Part shown: positions 34,576 to 43,288 of the stretch, piece after piece
Layout: every line of letters begins with the position of its first letter
Numbering within the stretch: position 1 is the stretch's first letter
From: RGZA01 sp041917755
Lineage (GTDB): Bacteria; Pseudomonadota; Alphaproteobacteria; UBA9219; RGZA01
Length of the DNA: 61,395 nt
Direction of reading: 5' to 3'
Assembly (NCBI GenBank): GCA_041917755.1
Contig: JAYRWY010000002.1
Span: forward strand, 1 to 61,395
The notes under the pieces: generated by a model
Seen by the model: only the letters and a program-made list of their open reading frames with translations
The model's database searches: none
What the model was told of the DNA's origin: nothing
Position numbers and translations under genes: made by a program

Positions 34576-35061
34576 TTATGATATTTTCTGACCGCTTGGA
34601 TTGGTATTTTCTTGGCGAAGATTATCAATGAATTCATTGAAATCATCTGGTTCGCGGAAGTCTTTATAAACCGATGCGTAACGCACATAGGCAACGTGAT
34701 CAAGCGCCAGCAACGCATCCATCACATAGGCACCAATTTGTTTGGTGGTGATTTCGTTTTCGCCCAAGGATTCAAGTTGTCGAACAATACTGTTCACCAC
34801 GGCTTCAATCCGTTCTTCTTCAATCGGACGTTTGCGTAGCGCCAGACGAAGCGAGCGTTCCAACTTGCTGCGTTCAAACGGCTGACGCTCCCCATCTGAT
34901 TTTTTGATAACAATCAATTCACGCAGCTGCACACGTTCAAACGTCGTAAACCGTGCACCGCACTGGTTGCACTGACGGCGACGACGAATAGCGGCATCAT
35001 CATCCGTTGAACGGCTGTCTTTGACTTGGCTATCTTCGTGTCCGCAGAACGGGCAGCGCAT
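34576..35061 (-). CDS. nrdR: Ribonucleotide reductase transcriptional repressor NrdR
   Basis: ATP/dATP-sensing repressor of nrd genes. 161 residues. The N-terminal zinc ribbon is MRCPFCGHEDSQVKDSR with CNQCGARFTTFER (Cys pairs near residues 3/6 and 36/39), then the ATP-cone domain (IVIKKSDGERQPFERSKLER onward). The ATG is at 35061. The glyA-nrdR-ribD order is conserved in alphaproteobacteria. Confidence 0.97.
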   Translation of the reverse strand: MRCPFCGHEDSQVKDSRSTDDDAAIRRRRQCNQCGARFTTFERVQLRELIVIKKSDGERQPFERSKLERSLRLALRKRPIEEERIEAVVNSIVRQLESLGENEITTKQIGAYVMDALLALDHVAYVRYASVYKDFREPDDFNEFIDNLRQENTNPSGQKIS

Positions 35062-35070
35062 GATTTTTCC

Positions 35071-36393
35071 TTAGCGTGTTTCGGCTTGGTAAATCGGGAA
35101 GCGATCGCACAGTGCTTTTACTTCCGCCTTTACCTTTGCTTCCACAAGGCTGTTACCTTCTGGGTTTTGTGCAAGCGTACCAAGGGTTTGTGCAATCCAG
35201 TCACCAATTTGCTTGAACTCGGCCTTGCCAAATCCGCGCGTGGTTGCAGCTGGTGAACCCAAACGCACGCCCGAGGTTACAGTTGGTGGCTTGGTATCAA
35301 ATGGAATGCCGTTCTTGTTGCATGTCATGCCTGCATTTTCGAGTGCAGTGGTTGCATCTTTTCCGGTTGTGTTTTTGGACGTTAAATCAACGAGCACAAT
35401 GTGGCTGTCAGTACCGCCCGACACAACACCAAAACCATGACTGAGCAATGTATCAGCAAGCACGCGTGCATTATCGAGCACATTTTGCTGATAGGTTTTG
35501 AACGATGGTTGCAATGCTTCACCAAAGGCAACGGCCTTGGCCGCAATGACATGCATCAACGGGCCGCCCTGAATGCCAGGGAAAATGGCGGAGTTGAATT
35601 TCTTACCCAATTCAGGATCGTTGGATAAAATCATACCGCCGCGTGGGCCACGCAATGTTTTGTGCGTGGTGGTGGTTGCCACATGTGCATGCGGGAATGG
35701 GCTTGGGTATACGCCGCCAGCAATCAGACCAGCATAATGCGCCATATCCACCATAAACACCGCGCCGACTTCATCAGCAATTTTGCGAAAGCGTGCGAAG
35801 TCGATGGTACGTGGATAGGCCGAACCACCCGCAATAATCATTTTTGGTTTGTGTTGACGCGCAAGCTGTTCCACTTGCTCATAGTCAATCAGATGGGTGT
35901 CTTTTTTCACGCCGTAGCTAACCACGTTAAACCATTTACCGGATTGGTTGACTGGTGCGCCGTGGGTCAAGTGACCGCCTGCTGCCAAGTCAAGACCCAT
36001 GAAGGTATCGCCCGGTTTCATAACTGCCATGAACACGGCTTGGTTAGCCTGTGAACCGGAATTCGGTTGCACGTTAGCATAGGTGCAATTGAACAATTTG
36101 CATGCGCGTTCGATTGCCAGTTTTTCGGCAATGTCGACATATTCGCAGCCATTGTAATAACGCTTACCCGGATAACCTTCGGCGTATTTATTGGTGAGCA
36201 CGGAACCTTGTGCTTCCAATACAGCGCGTGAAACGATGTTTTCAGACGCAATCAATTCGATCTGGTCTTGCTGGCGGTGAAGTTCCCCGCGCAGTGCTTC
36301 GAATAATTCAGGGTCAGATGTGCGAACGGATTCTTCAAAGAAGCGGTTACGAATGCCTGCAACGCTGTCGTTTGCGGGTTGTGCTAAAGCCAT
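35071..36393 (-). CDS. glyA: Serine hydroxymethyltransferase
   Basis: PLP enzyme converting serine and tetrahydrofolate to glycine and methylene-tetrahydrofolate. 440 residues. The PLP lysine is in VATTTTHKTLRGPRGGMIL (about residue 243). YAEGYPGKRYYNGCEYVD and GLDLAAGGHLTHGAPVN are active-site blocks. The ATG is at 36393, 15 bp downstream of rpiB. It supplies one-carbon units used by folate enzymes; folP lies on the opposite strand nearby. Confidence 0.97.
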   Translation of the reverse strand: MALAQPANDSVAGIRNRFFEESVRTSDPELFEALRGELHRQQDQIELIASENIVSRAVLEAQGSVLTNKYAEGYPGKRYYNGCEYVDIAEKLAIERACKLFNCTYANVQPNSGSQANQAVFMAVMKPGDTFMGLDLAAGGHLTHGAPVNQSGKWFNVVSYGVKKDTHLIDYEQVEQLARQHKPKMIIAGGSAYPRTIDFARFRKIADEVGAVFMVDMAHYAGLIAGGVYPSPFPHAHVATTTTHKTLRGPRGGMILSNDPELGKKFNSAIFPGIQGGPLMHVIAAKAVAFGEALQPSFKTYQQNVLDNARVLADTLLSHGFGVVSGGTDSHIVLVDLTSKNTTGKDATTALENAGMTCNKNGIPFDTKPPTVTSGVRLGSPAATTRGFGKAEFKQIGDWIAQTLGTLAQNPEGNSLVEAKVKAEVKALCDRFPIYQAETR

Positions 36394-36408
36394 TGGGAGT
36401 TGCCTTTC

Positions 36409-36858
36409 TTACAGTTTAGTGATGTCGAGTTTGTTAAGTCGTTCAACGCGCTCGGCGTAACGTCCGCCAAGGAATTGGGTTTTTAAAAATACCTCGACGC
36501 AGTCTTTCACAAGGTCATAGCCCATGAAATCCGCACCGATGCTAAGGATGTTTGCATCATTATGCTGGCGCGCCATTTTGGCAGCGGTGGAATGTGCGCA
36601 AAGCGCAGCGCGAACATGCGGGAAGCGATTGGCCGCCATGGCAATCCCGTTACCCGAGCCGCAAATGATGATGGCTTTGGATGCACGGCCTTCCTTTAAC
36701 GCAAGGGCAGCCGCCACGCCGTAATCTTGGCTATCCACGCGCTCGGGGCCTTTGGTGCCCAAATCGAGCGGCATAAAGCCAAGGTCACGAATAAAGGCAA
36801 TCAATTCAGCCTTGTAGTTGAACCCGCGGTGATCAGAGGCAAGCGCAATAATTTCCAT
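36409..36858 (-). CDS. rpiB: Ribose-5-phosphate isomerase B
   Basis: Interconverts ribose 5-phosphate and ribulose 5-phosphate (the latter is the RibB substrate made downstream in this operon). 149 residues from the ATG at 36858. ALASDHRGFNYKAEL, DSQDYGVAAA and ICGSGNGIAMAANRFPHVRAAL are the family blocks, the last containing the active-site Cys near residue 70. A longer frame to 36894 lacks conservation. It is the first gene of the minus-strand run and is divergent from the DUF6898-like gene. Confidence 0.95.
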   Translation of the reverse strand: MEIIALASDHRGFNYKAELIAFIRDLGFMPLDLGTKGPERVDSQDYGVAAALALKEGRASKAIIICGSGNGIAMAANRFPHVRAALCAHSTAAKMARQHNDANILSIGADFMGYDLVKDCVEVFLKTQFLGGRYAERVERLNKLDITKL

Positions 36859-36962
36859 AATTGTCAATTTTTCCAGAGTTTTAAAGCGGCGCAAAGACTA
36901 CCAAAACCATGGGGTTTCACAAAGCCTTTCTGAAAACTTTATTTTTGTGCTCAAATCGCGCC

Positions 36963-37160
36963 ATGAACGCTGGAAAACCTAAAGAAATCCTCTTTGAAAT
37001 CACGCAAAAGGGCAATTTGGCGCGGGTTACCGCCATCGACCCCGAAACGGGCACGGAGGTGGTTATACAAGGCCCCGCCAGTGCCGGAGATGCCATTTTA
37101 AAGCAAAATGCCGCCCGAAAGCTCATGTACGTGCTGAACAAGGACAAAGATAAAAAATGA
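36963..37160 (+). CDS. Small DUF6898-like protein
   Basis: 65 residues from the ATG at 36963. The sequence ILFEITQKGNLARVTAIDPE, followed by a GTEVVIQGPASAG segment and a helix (ILKQNAARKLMYVL), fits a small alphaproteobacterial family (I recall it as DUF6898) of unknown function, commonly near rpiB/glyA or fumC-type housekeeping genes. It overlaps the GNAT gene by 4 bp (ATGA). An upstream start at 36909 would add a hydrophobic stretch that I consider non-coding. Confidence 0.82.
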   Translation: MNAGKPKEILFEITQKGNLARVTAIDPETGTEVVIQGPASAGDAILKQNAARKLMYVLNKDKDKK

Positions 37161-37606
37161 CCGCGATTATCTATGCCCGTGAAAGCACCCTGCCGGTTGC
37201 AGAATACATCGATTTACTCAAACGCTCCACCTTGGCTGAACGCCGCCCCGTGGATGATGTGGAACGGGTAAAGGGTATGGTTGATAACGCCAATCTGATT
37301 ATTACTGCACGGCAAAATGGAAAGCTCGTTGGGGCTAACCGTTCCCTCACCGACTTTACCTATTTTTGCTATTGCGCAGATTTATCGGTGGATAAGGAGG
37401 TGCAAAGCCGGGGCATCGGCAGCGCGTTGCTTGATAAAGCACGGGAATTCTTACACCCCAAGGCACATACGTTTTTAGTATCCGCGCCAGATGCAATTAC
37501 CTTTTATGAGCATATTGGGCTAGAACGCCTCGACCGATTATTCCGCGTCCCCTCCACCAATGACGTGCCGGATTTTTCCGAACTGAAAAAGAATTCGCAA
37601 TTATGA
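37157..37606 (+). CDS. GNAT-family N-acetyltransferase
   Basis: 149 residues. Motif A is ADLSVDKEVQSRGIGSALLDKA (Q/RxxGxG/A near residue 85), preceded by a KLVGANRSLTDFTYFCYCAD strand pair and followed by FYEHIGLERLDRLFRVP. The substrate is unknown. Coupled by 4-bp overlaps to the DUF6898-like gene upstream and folP downstream, it is part of a tight three-gene operon, but nothing indicates a folate role. Confidence 0.85.
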   Translation: MTAIIYARESTLPVAEYIDLLKRSTLAERRPVDDVERVKGMVDNANLIITARQNGKLVGANRSLTDFTYFCYCADLSVDKEVQSRGIGSALLDKAREFLHPKAHTFLVSAPDAITFYEHIGLERLDRLFRVPSTNDVPDFSELKKNSQL

Positions 37607-38424
37607 CTCTTCCTAAACTCATGGGTATTTTAAACGTCACGCCGGATAGCTTTTCCGATGGCGGGCAGTTTTATAATGCTGAAAATGCAATAAAACATGG
37701 GCTTCAGCTCATGGAGGATGGCGCGGACATTCTTGATATCGGCGGGGAGTCCACCCGCCCGAATTCACAAATCATATCTCCGCAGGAGGAACAACAACGT
37801 GTCCTTCCGGTGATTGCAGCATTAAAACCCCACGCGCAAAAGCGCGGCGTAAAAATTTCAATTGATACCCGCAACGCCAGCACAATGCGTACAGCGGTGG
37901 ATGCAGGCGCTGATATTATTAATGATGTGAGCGCCCTCACCCACGACCCTGATAGTTTGAAAACTGCCGCCAACACCCATGCACAAATTATTCTGATGCA
38001 TATGCAAGGCACGCCGCAGACAATGCAAAACAACCCAACCTATGGCGATGTGGTCAAAGAGGTTTACGATTATCTTGAACAACGCATTGCGGCCTGCACA
38101 TCTGCGGGTATTTCCAAATCCCGCATCATCATCGACCCCGGCTTGGGGTTTGGCAAAACAGTCGAACATAACGTCGCCCTTCTCACCCATGCGGCTGCAT
38201 TTCAAAAACTGGGCGTGCCCGTACTGATTGGGGCATCACGCAAAAGCTTTCTGGCCACGCTCGCGGGCTTAAAAAACGGGCAATCCCGCCTGCCTGTTTC
38301 TTTGGCAGCCGCCATCATGGCAACCCAGCAAGCCGCACAATACCTGCGCGTGCATGATGTAGCTGAAACCAAGCAAGCCTTAACGGTTTGGCAAGCTTTT
38401 GCCCATATTGATAACAACCCTTAA
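37603..38424 (+). CDS. folP: Dihydropteroate synthase
   Basis: Condenses p-aminobenzoate with hydroxymethyl-dihydropterin diphosphate in folate synthesis; target of sulfonamides. 273 residues. MGILNVTPDSFSDGGQF is the first signature, GADILDIGGESTRPNS the second, and IDTRNASTM, IIDPGLGFGKTVEHN and IGASRKSFL mark the substrate site. The ATG overlaps the GNAT stop by 4 bp. A weak hairpin (AACCC/GGGTT around 38416-38431) spans the stop codon but has no T-run. Confidence 0.97.
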   Translation: MTLPKLMGILNVTPDSFSDGGQFYNAENAIKHGLQLMEDGADILDIGGESTRPNSQIISPQEEQQRVLPVIAALKPHAQKRGVKISIDTRNASTMRTAVDAGADIINDVSALTHDPDSLKTAANTHAQIILMHMQGTPQTMQNNPTYGDVVKEVYDYLEQRIAACTSAGISKSRIIIDPGLGFGKTVEHNVALLTHAAAFQKLGVPVLIGASRKSFLATLAGLKNGQSRLPVSLAAAIMATQQAAQYLRVHDVAETKQALTVWQAFAHIDNNP

Positions 38425-38476
38425 AGGGGTTAGTCTTTAGCTCCTTCCTTTCCGCTCATTTATCGGAGTTTTCAAT

Positions 38477-39442
38477 ATGGCTTCTCGCAAAAAAATCGCT
38501 CTCATCGGTGCTGGTCAAATTGGTGGCACGCTCGCCATGCTTGCAGGTATCAAGGAATTGGGCGACATCGTCATGCTCGATATTGCAGAAGGTACTCCTG
38601 AAGGTAAGACGCTGGATATTCTACAAGCTTCAACCGTTGAAGGCTTTGATGCCAAACTTTCCGGTGGCACTGACTACTCCCTTATCAAAGACAGCGACGT
38701 GGTGATTGTAACCGCTGGCTTGCCACGCAAACCCGGCATGAGCCGCGATGATTTAATCGGCATTAACACCGGCATTATCAAAACCGTTGCCGAAGGCATT
38801 AAAAAGAATGCACCAAACGCATTTGTTATCGTCATCACCAACCCGCTTGATGTGATGGTATGGGTGATGCGCGAAGTTTCCGGCCTTCCTGCGCACAAGG
38901 TTGTTGGTATGGCTGGCGTACTTGATAGCGCACGTTTCCGCGCATTTTTGGCGACCGAATTCAATGTTTCGGTTGAAGACGTGACCGCATTTGTCCTTGG
39001 CGGCCACGGCGATACCATGGTGCCATTGCCACGCTTTACTACGGTTTCCGGTATCCCGCTACCTGAACTGGTAAAGATGGGATGGACCACGCAAGCACGT
39101 CTTGATGAAATAGTACAACGCACCCGTGATGGCGGCGCAGAAATTGTGAAGCTGCTTAAAACCGGTTCGGCATTCTACGCTCCTGCATCATCCGCTATTG
39201 CGATGGCTGAAAGCTATCTCAAAGATAAAAAGCGCGTACTGCCATGCGCCGCATATCTCACCGGCCAATACGGTGTGAAAGATTTGTATGTTGGCGTGCC
39301 CGTAATTATCGGCGCAGGCGGTATTGAAAAAATCGTCGAGCTGAAACTGACCGCGGAAGAACAAGCTGCGTTTGATGCATCCGTAAATGCCGTTCGCGGT
39401 TTGATGGATGTGACCAAGCCCATCTTGGCCAAAGCTGCTTAA
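38477..39442 (+). CDS. mdh: Malate dehydrogenase
   Basis: NAD-dependent oxidation of malate to oxaloacetate in the TCA cycle. 321 residues, of the LDH-like bacterial type. The NAD fold is KIALIGAGQIGGTLAMLAG, substrate arginines are in GLPRKPGMSRDDL, VITNPLDVMVWVM follows, and the catalytic His is in LGGHGDTMVPLPRFT (about residue 176). A GGAG ribosome site precedes the ATG. It is followed 31 bp later by the DUF47/Pit pair, probably a separate unit. Confidence 0.97.
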   Translation: MASRKKIALIGAGQIGGTLAMLAGIKELGDIVMLDIAEGTPEGKTLDILQASTVEGFDAKLSGGTDYSLIKDSDVVIVTAGLPRKPGMSRDDLIGINTGIIKTVAEGIKKNAPNAFVIVITNPLDVMVWVMREVSGLPAHKVVGMAGVLDSARFRAFLATEFNVSVEDVTAFVLGGHGDTMVPLPRFTTVSGIPLPELVKMGWTTQARLDEIVQRTRDGGAEIVKLLKTGSAFYAPASSAIAMAESYLKDKKRVLPCAAYLTGQYGVKDLYVGVPVIIGAGGIEKIVELKLTAEEQAAFDASVNAVRGLMDVTKPILAKAA

Positions 39443-39472
39443 TCAAACCAACCCACAACTAACGGAACATGC

Positions 39473-40087
39473 ATGAACCTGCTGCCTAAACAGGACTTTT
39501 TCTACACGCTCTTTAACCAGTATGCGGTGCTTATCAACGAAGCCGCAGATCACTTAGCTGAAGCACTGCCCAAAGGCCGTGCATCAGTTGAAAAAGTAGC
39601 AGTGGAGATGAAAGTTCTGGAAGGCAGAGCCGACCGTTTGGGCATGGAGCTGTTTGATCGCCTCCACAAAAGCTTTATCACCCCATTCGATAGCGAAGAC
39701 ATCTTTGCGCTCATTCATAATATTGATGATATTATGGACAGCATGGAAGATGTCTCGCATCGTCTCTCCTCCTACAATATCGACCCCATTCCGCCAACCA
39801 TGATTAAGCTGGCGAATGTAATTTCGGATGCTACTAAATCGCTGGTGGTATTGATGCAGGCGTTTGAAAAGAAAAAAGACGTGATTGCAAATTGCAAAAT
39901 TCTCGATCAATACGAAGAACAGATTGACCAGATTACCCGTCAAGCCATCTCGGATTTATTCAAATTTGAAAAAGACCCCATCACGCTCATTAAACATAAA
40001 GAAGCGTATGAGTATTTTGAAGCCTGCGGCGATGCCTTTGCACACGTAGCTTCGGTCGTTGGCCGCATACAGGTCAAGGGCGGATAA
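39473..40087 (+). CDS. DUF47 (PhoU-like) phosphate transport accessory protein
   Basis: 204-residue helical protein of the DUF47/PhoU-like family that accompanies Pit transporters and is thought to modulate them. LLPKQDFFYTLFNQYA at the N-terminus, KSFITPFDSEDIFALIHNIDDIMD in the middle, and the final HKEAYEYFEACGDAFAHVAS are characteristic; acidic positions there may bind metal. It is immediately upstream (5 bp) of the transporter. Confidence 0.93.
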   Translation: MNLLPKQDFFYTLFNQYAVLINEAADHLAEALPKGRASVEKVAVEMKVLEGRADRLGMELFDRLHKSFITPFDSEDIFALIHNIDDIMDSMEDVSHRLSSYNIDPIPPTMIKLANVISDATKSLVVLMQAFEKKKDVIANCKILDQYEEQIDQITRQAISDLFKFEKDPITLIKHKEAYEYFEACGDAFAHVASVVGRIQVKGG

Positions 40088-40092
40088 TCGCC

Positions 40093-41118
40093 ATGGAAGC
40101 ATCCCTGCTTTTAGTTGGCATCATTATCGCGGTCGCATTGATATTCGATTTTATCAACGGGTTTCATGATGCAGCCAACTCCATTGCCACTATTGTTGCA
40201 ACGCGTGTGCTATCGCCCTTGCACGCCGTATTATGGGGTGCATTTTTCAATTTTTCAGCCGTGTTTATTATCGGTACGGGTGTTGCCAAAACCGTTGGCA
40301 GCGGATTGATTGATCTGAAATTTGTAACACCCGAAGTCATCCTCGCGGGCTTGCTTGGTGCCATCACATGGAACTTGCTGACATGGTGGTGGAAGCTTCC
40401 TTCCAGTTCTTCGCACACTCTTATTGGCGGATATGCTGGCGCGGCACTCACCCATGTGACACTCATACATGCTCTACCCAACAGTTTTGAAGTACTGATT
40501 ACTGAAGGATGGCTTAAAACCATTGCATTCGTATTTATAGCGCCTGTCATCGGTATGCTGCTGGCTTACATTCTGATGATTGCGAATGCATGGCTCTTTC
40601 ACAAGGTAGACGGGCCAAAGACTGATAAATGGTTTCGTGGGGCACAGCTGGTTTCATCAGCCTTCATGAGCATTTCACATGGCGGCAACGATGCACAGAA
40701 GACGGCTGGTATCATCACAACCGTGCTAGTCGCATCAGGGCAATTACAACATTTTGAAGTACCCATGTGGGTGCTGTGGTCAGCCTATATCGCCATGGGG
40801 CTAGGTACACTTTCGGGTGGATGGCGTATTGTCCACACCATGAGCCGTAAGCTAACGCATTTAAAACCCAGCGGTGGCTTTTGTGCAGAAACAGCAGCCG
40901 CGCTTTCCATTTTATTGGCTACCGAACTTAAGCTCCCCATTTCAACCACGCACGTGATTACTGGCGCCATTACTGGCGTGGGTGCCATACAACGTTTGAA
41001 AGCAGTGCGCTGGAACCTAGCCACACGTATTTTATGGACATGGGCACTAACCATTCCCGCCTCTGCCGCTATTGCCGGCATCGCGATGCTGATCATCTCG
41101 CAATTTAATCTGCGTTAA
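40093..41118 (+). CDS. pit: Low-affinity inorganic phosphate transporter (PiT family)
   Basis: 341-residue inner-membrane proton/metal-phosphate symporter. The duplicated PiT signature is present: DFINGFHDAANSIATIVATR near the N-terminus and SISHGGNDAQKTAGII near residue 195. SSSHTLIGGYAGAAL and PISTTHVITGAITGVG are the paired inner motifs. About ten membrane helices. It forms an operon with the DUF47 gene. Confidence 0.95.
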   Translation: MEASLLLVGIIIAVALIFDFINGFHDAANSIATIVATRVLSPLHAVLWGAFFNFSAVFIIGTGVAKTVGSGLIDLKFVTPEVILAGLLGAITWNLLTWWWKLPSSSSHTLIGGYAGAALTHVTLIHALPNSFEVLITEGWLKTIAFVFIAPVIGMLLAYILMIANAWLFHKVDGPKTDKWFRGAQLVSSAFMSISHGGNDAQKTAGIITTVLVASGQLQHFEVPMWVLWSAYIAMGLGTLSGGWRIVHTMSRKLTHLKPSGGFCAETAAALSILLATELKLPISTTHVITGAITGVGAIQRLKAVRWNLATRILWTWALTIPASAAIAGIAMLIISQFNLR

Positions 41119-41222
41119 GAAAACTCCTTACAGCACTGTTATTATTGGCATTTAAAGCGGTTGCCAGCCTGCATTAGCCATGCATAGATATTGTATATTT
41201 TTAGCGGTATTTAGAGGCATAC

Positions 41223-42047
41223 GTGGCACAAACCATCAATACTAAAAACTTACAAATTGGCGCGACTATCTGCGCAGTTTTTGCTGCGGCTGCGGTGATA
41301 CAAACGACGGCGCAGCGCGTCTCCAATTATTTCACACAGCGTGACAATCACTCGCTTGCCGAAGTGATTGGATGGCATAACATCAATGACAACCGCGTCA
41401 GCGATGCGTTTGCCTTGCAATTGACAGAAGCGGTATTACCGCGCATCACCGATGCCCATTTTAAAATCAACTCCAGTGCATCAAGTGTATTTTTTGTAAA
41501 ACAGCCAGCAGGTAATCCGGATGTAGCGGTCGCCATGACGTCAGCGCACCCCAATATCGATGGCACCTATTTTACCATACCTCAGGGGTCAGAACTGGTT
41601 ACTTATGAATGCCGTTCGCACACTCAGTTATATGTTGATGTGAATTCACTATTTCCGCGTCACAAAGCCTATTTGGCCGACATTTCCGGGCATTGCAAAG
41701 ATATTCAATCTGCCCGTCACATTGATATGAGCAGAGGCAAAACCAACACGGCAAATCGCATTTCCCATACACTGCGCGATGATATTGTCTTGCGTCTAAC
41801 CCAAGGGCAGCTTCTTGCCGAAAGCCGGCCAAGCGTTGAAATAAATGGAACGCAATATGTTATACTGCGCAATCCGCCGGATTATTTTTTGAATAAACGC
41901 AACCCTTATGTATTTTTGCACGGCGCAGCATACGAATGCGATCTGGCAATGAGCGCCGTAAGCGCAGGCCCCTACCGTGATCAAACTGATCGCCACCCGC
42001 ATCCCGTACTAACTGTTTACAGTTGTCGCAAGGCGCAGAATGGTTAG
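41223..42047 (+). CDS. Hypothetical exported/membrane-anchored protein with duplicated Cys pairs
   Basis: 274 residues from a GTG at 41223 (preceded by AGAGG). One hydrophobic segment (~12-28, ATICAVFAAAAVIQ) could be an uncleaved anchor or signal. The rest is hydrophilic and probably periplasmic. Two Cys pairs stand out: Cys130/Cys158 and Cys239/Cys268, spaced 28 and 29, each opened by a YEC tripeptide (TYECRSH, AYECDLA). That suggests an internal duplication with two disulfide-closed modules. I recognise no family. It is convergent with mrp, sharing 4 bp, and lies 104 bp after pit with no visible terminator between. Confidence 0.7.
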   Translation: MAQTINTKNLQIGATICAVFAAAAVIQTTAQRVSNYFTQRDNHSLAEVIGWHNINDNRVSDAFALQLTEAVLPRITDAHFKINSSASSVFFVKQPAGNPDVAVAMTSAHPNIDGTYFTIPQGSELVTYECRSHTQLYVDVNSLFPRHKAYLADISGHCKDIQSARHIDMSRGKTNTANRISHTLRDDIVLRLTQGQLLAESRPSVEINGTQYVILRNPPDYFLNKRNPYVFLHGAAYECDLAMSAVSAGPYRDQTDRHPHPVLTVYSCRKAQNG

Positions 42048-43168
42048 TCTTCAACCGTTATCGTTGGCGCTGCGCGTTGCACGTTTTTAGATAAACCGCT
42101 CCACACCTTATCGGCCACGTCTTTATACCGCTGCGAGATTACATCATTTGGCTCAATCGCAGTGATGGGCGTACCGGCATCTGATGTTTCACGAAGACGC
42201 ATGGTAAGTGGAATTTCGCCAAGGAATGGCTCGCCAATTCGCTCGGCCTCATGCTTTGCGCCGCCATGGCCAAAGATATCACTCTGCGTTCCACACGATG
42301 GGCAAATAAAGCTGCTCATGTTTTCAACGATACCAAGAATGGGTATTTCCACTCGGCGGAACATGGCAATCGCTTTGCGCGCATCAATCAATGCCAAATC
42401 CTGCGGGGTAGATACAATGACTGCGCCTGCCATTGGCACATTCTGCGCCAACGTCAACTGCGCATCGCCTGTGCCGGGCGGCATATCGATGACCAGCGCA
42501 TCCAGCTCACCCCATGCCACATCATTCAGCATTTGCTTAAGTGCGGTTTGTACCATTGCACCGCGCCATATCACGGGCGTCTCTTCTTCCACCATAAAAC
42601 CAATCGACATGATTTTAAGATTGTATTTTTCAAGCGGAACCAACTTGTTATCTTTGGTTTCCGGTTTACTGGTCAGGCCGAATAAGCGTGGCACTGACGG
42701 GCCATAAACATCCGCATCCAATAAGCCAACGCGCAAACCTTTTTGTGCAAGTGTGCATGCAAGATTTGCAGCCGTGGTCGATTTTCCTACGCCGCCCTTG
42801 CCTGACAACACCGCAATAATTTTACCCAGGTGCCTGGTTTCCATTTGCACGCGCCCATGCGCCTTTGCATGCGGCGCAGCAGATACGGGCTGCTTATTTG
42901 ATGATGTAAAAATTGCGCGCGCACTGGTTACGCCTTTGATGGATTGCACAGCCTTCTCGCTGCCCTCGCGAAGCCGCGCCATTAATGGCTCATCACCATC
43001 CTGCATATCGACGACAAAAGTAACGATTGTGTCTTTATTTTGTTTTTTGAGAACAATTCCAGAAATCATCTTCAGCGCCATCAGGCTCTGGCCCTTCACC
43101 GGATGCTGCACGGCATTAAGTGCTTTTTCTATATCCGCCTGCGTAAGGTTCTTGGATTTAAAAAACAT
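42044..43168 (-). CDS. mrp: Mrp/ApbC/NBP35-family Fe-S cluster carrier ATPase
   Basis: 374 residues. An N-terminal DUF59 (FeS assembly) domain (~1-95) precedes a P-loop ATPase domain with the deviant Walker A AVLSGKGGVGKSTTAANLA near residue 120, LLDADVYGPSVPRLFGL, DALVIDMPPGTGDAQLTL and the CPSC cluster-binding motif in SFICPSCGTQSDIFG (about 285). It is thought to deliver [4Fe-4S] clusters. It is divergent from hflK. The C-terminal ~25 residues are variable. Confidence 0.94.
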   Translation of the reverse strand: MFFKSKNLTQADIEKALNAVQHPVKGQSLMALKMISGIVLKKQNKDTIVTFVVDMQDGDEPLMARLREGSEKAVQSIKGVTSARAIFTSSNKQPVSAAPHAKAHGRVQMETRHLGKIIAVLSGKGGVGKSTTAANLACTLAQKGLRVGLLDADVYGPSVPRLFGLTSKPETKDNKLVPLEKYNLKIMSIGFMVEEETPVIWRGAMVQTALKQMLNDVAWGELDALVIDMPPGTGDAQLTLAQNVPMAGAVIVSTPQDLALIDARKAIAMFRRVEIPILGIVENMSSFICPSCGTQSDIFGHGGAKHEAERIGEPFLGEIPLTMRLRETSDAGTPITAIEPNDVISQRYKDVADKVWSGLSKNVQRAAPTITVED

Positions 43169-43288
43169 GATTTACTCACATAAAACAAATGAAGTGTGAT
43201 TCTTTTGTGACTATGCTTTTGCCCACCATAGCCCTATATTCTAAGCCGACTTTATAAAGCAATCCTGCTGCATAACAAAGAGGTTCTA

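Noticed and set aside
34571..36408. FMN riboswitch for the rib genes or glycine riboswitch for glyA
   Set aside because: Gaps between rpiB, glyA, nrdR and ribD are 5-15 bp, too short for either aptamer, and no aptamer sequence is seen.
38416..38431. Hairpin at the folP stop as a terminator
   Set aside because: Stem of only 5 bp with no T-run; read-through toward mdh is as likely.
43214..43245. Possible heat-shock (RpoH) promoter upstream of hflK
   Set aside because: CCCTATATT resembles the alphaproteobacterial RpoH -10, but no CTTG-type -35 sits at proper spacing, so I do not call it.
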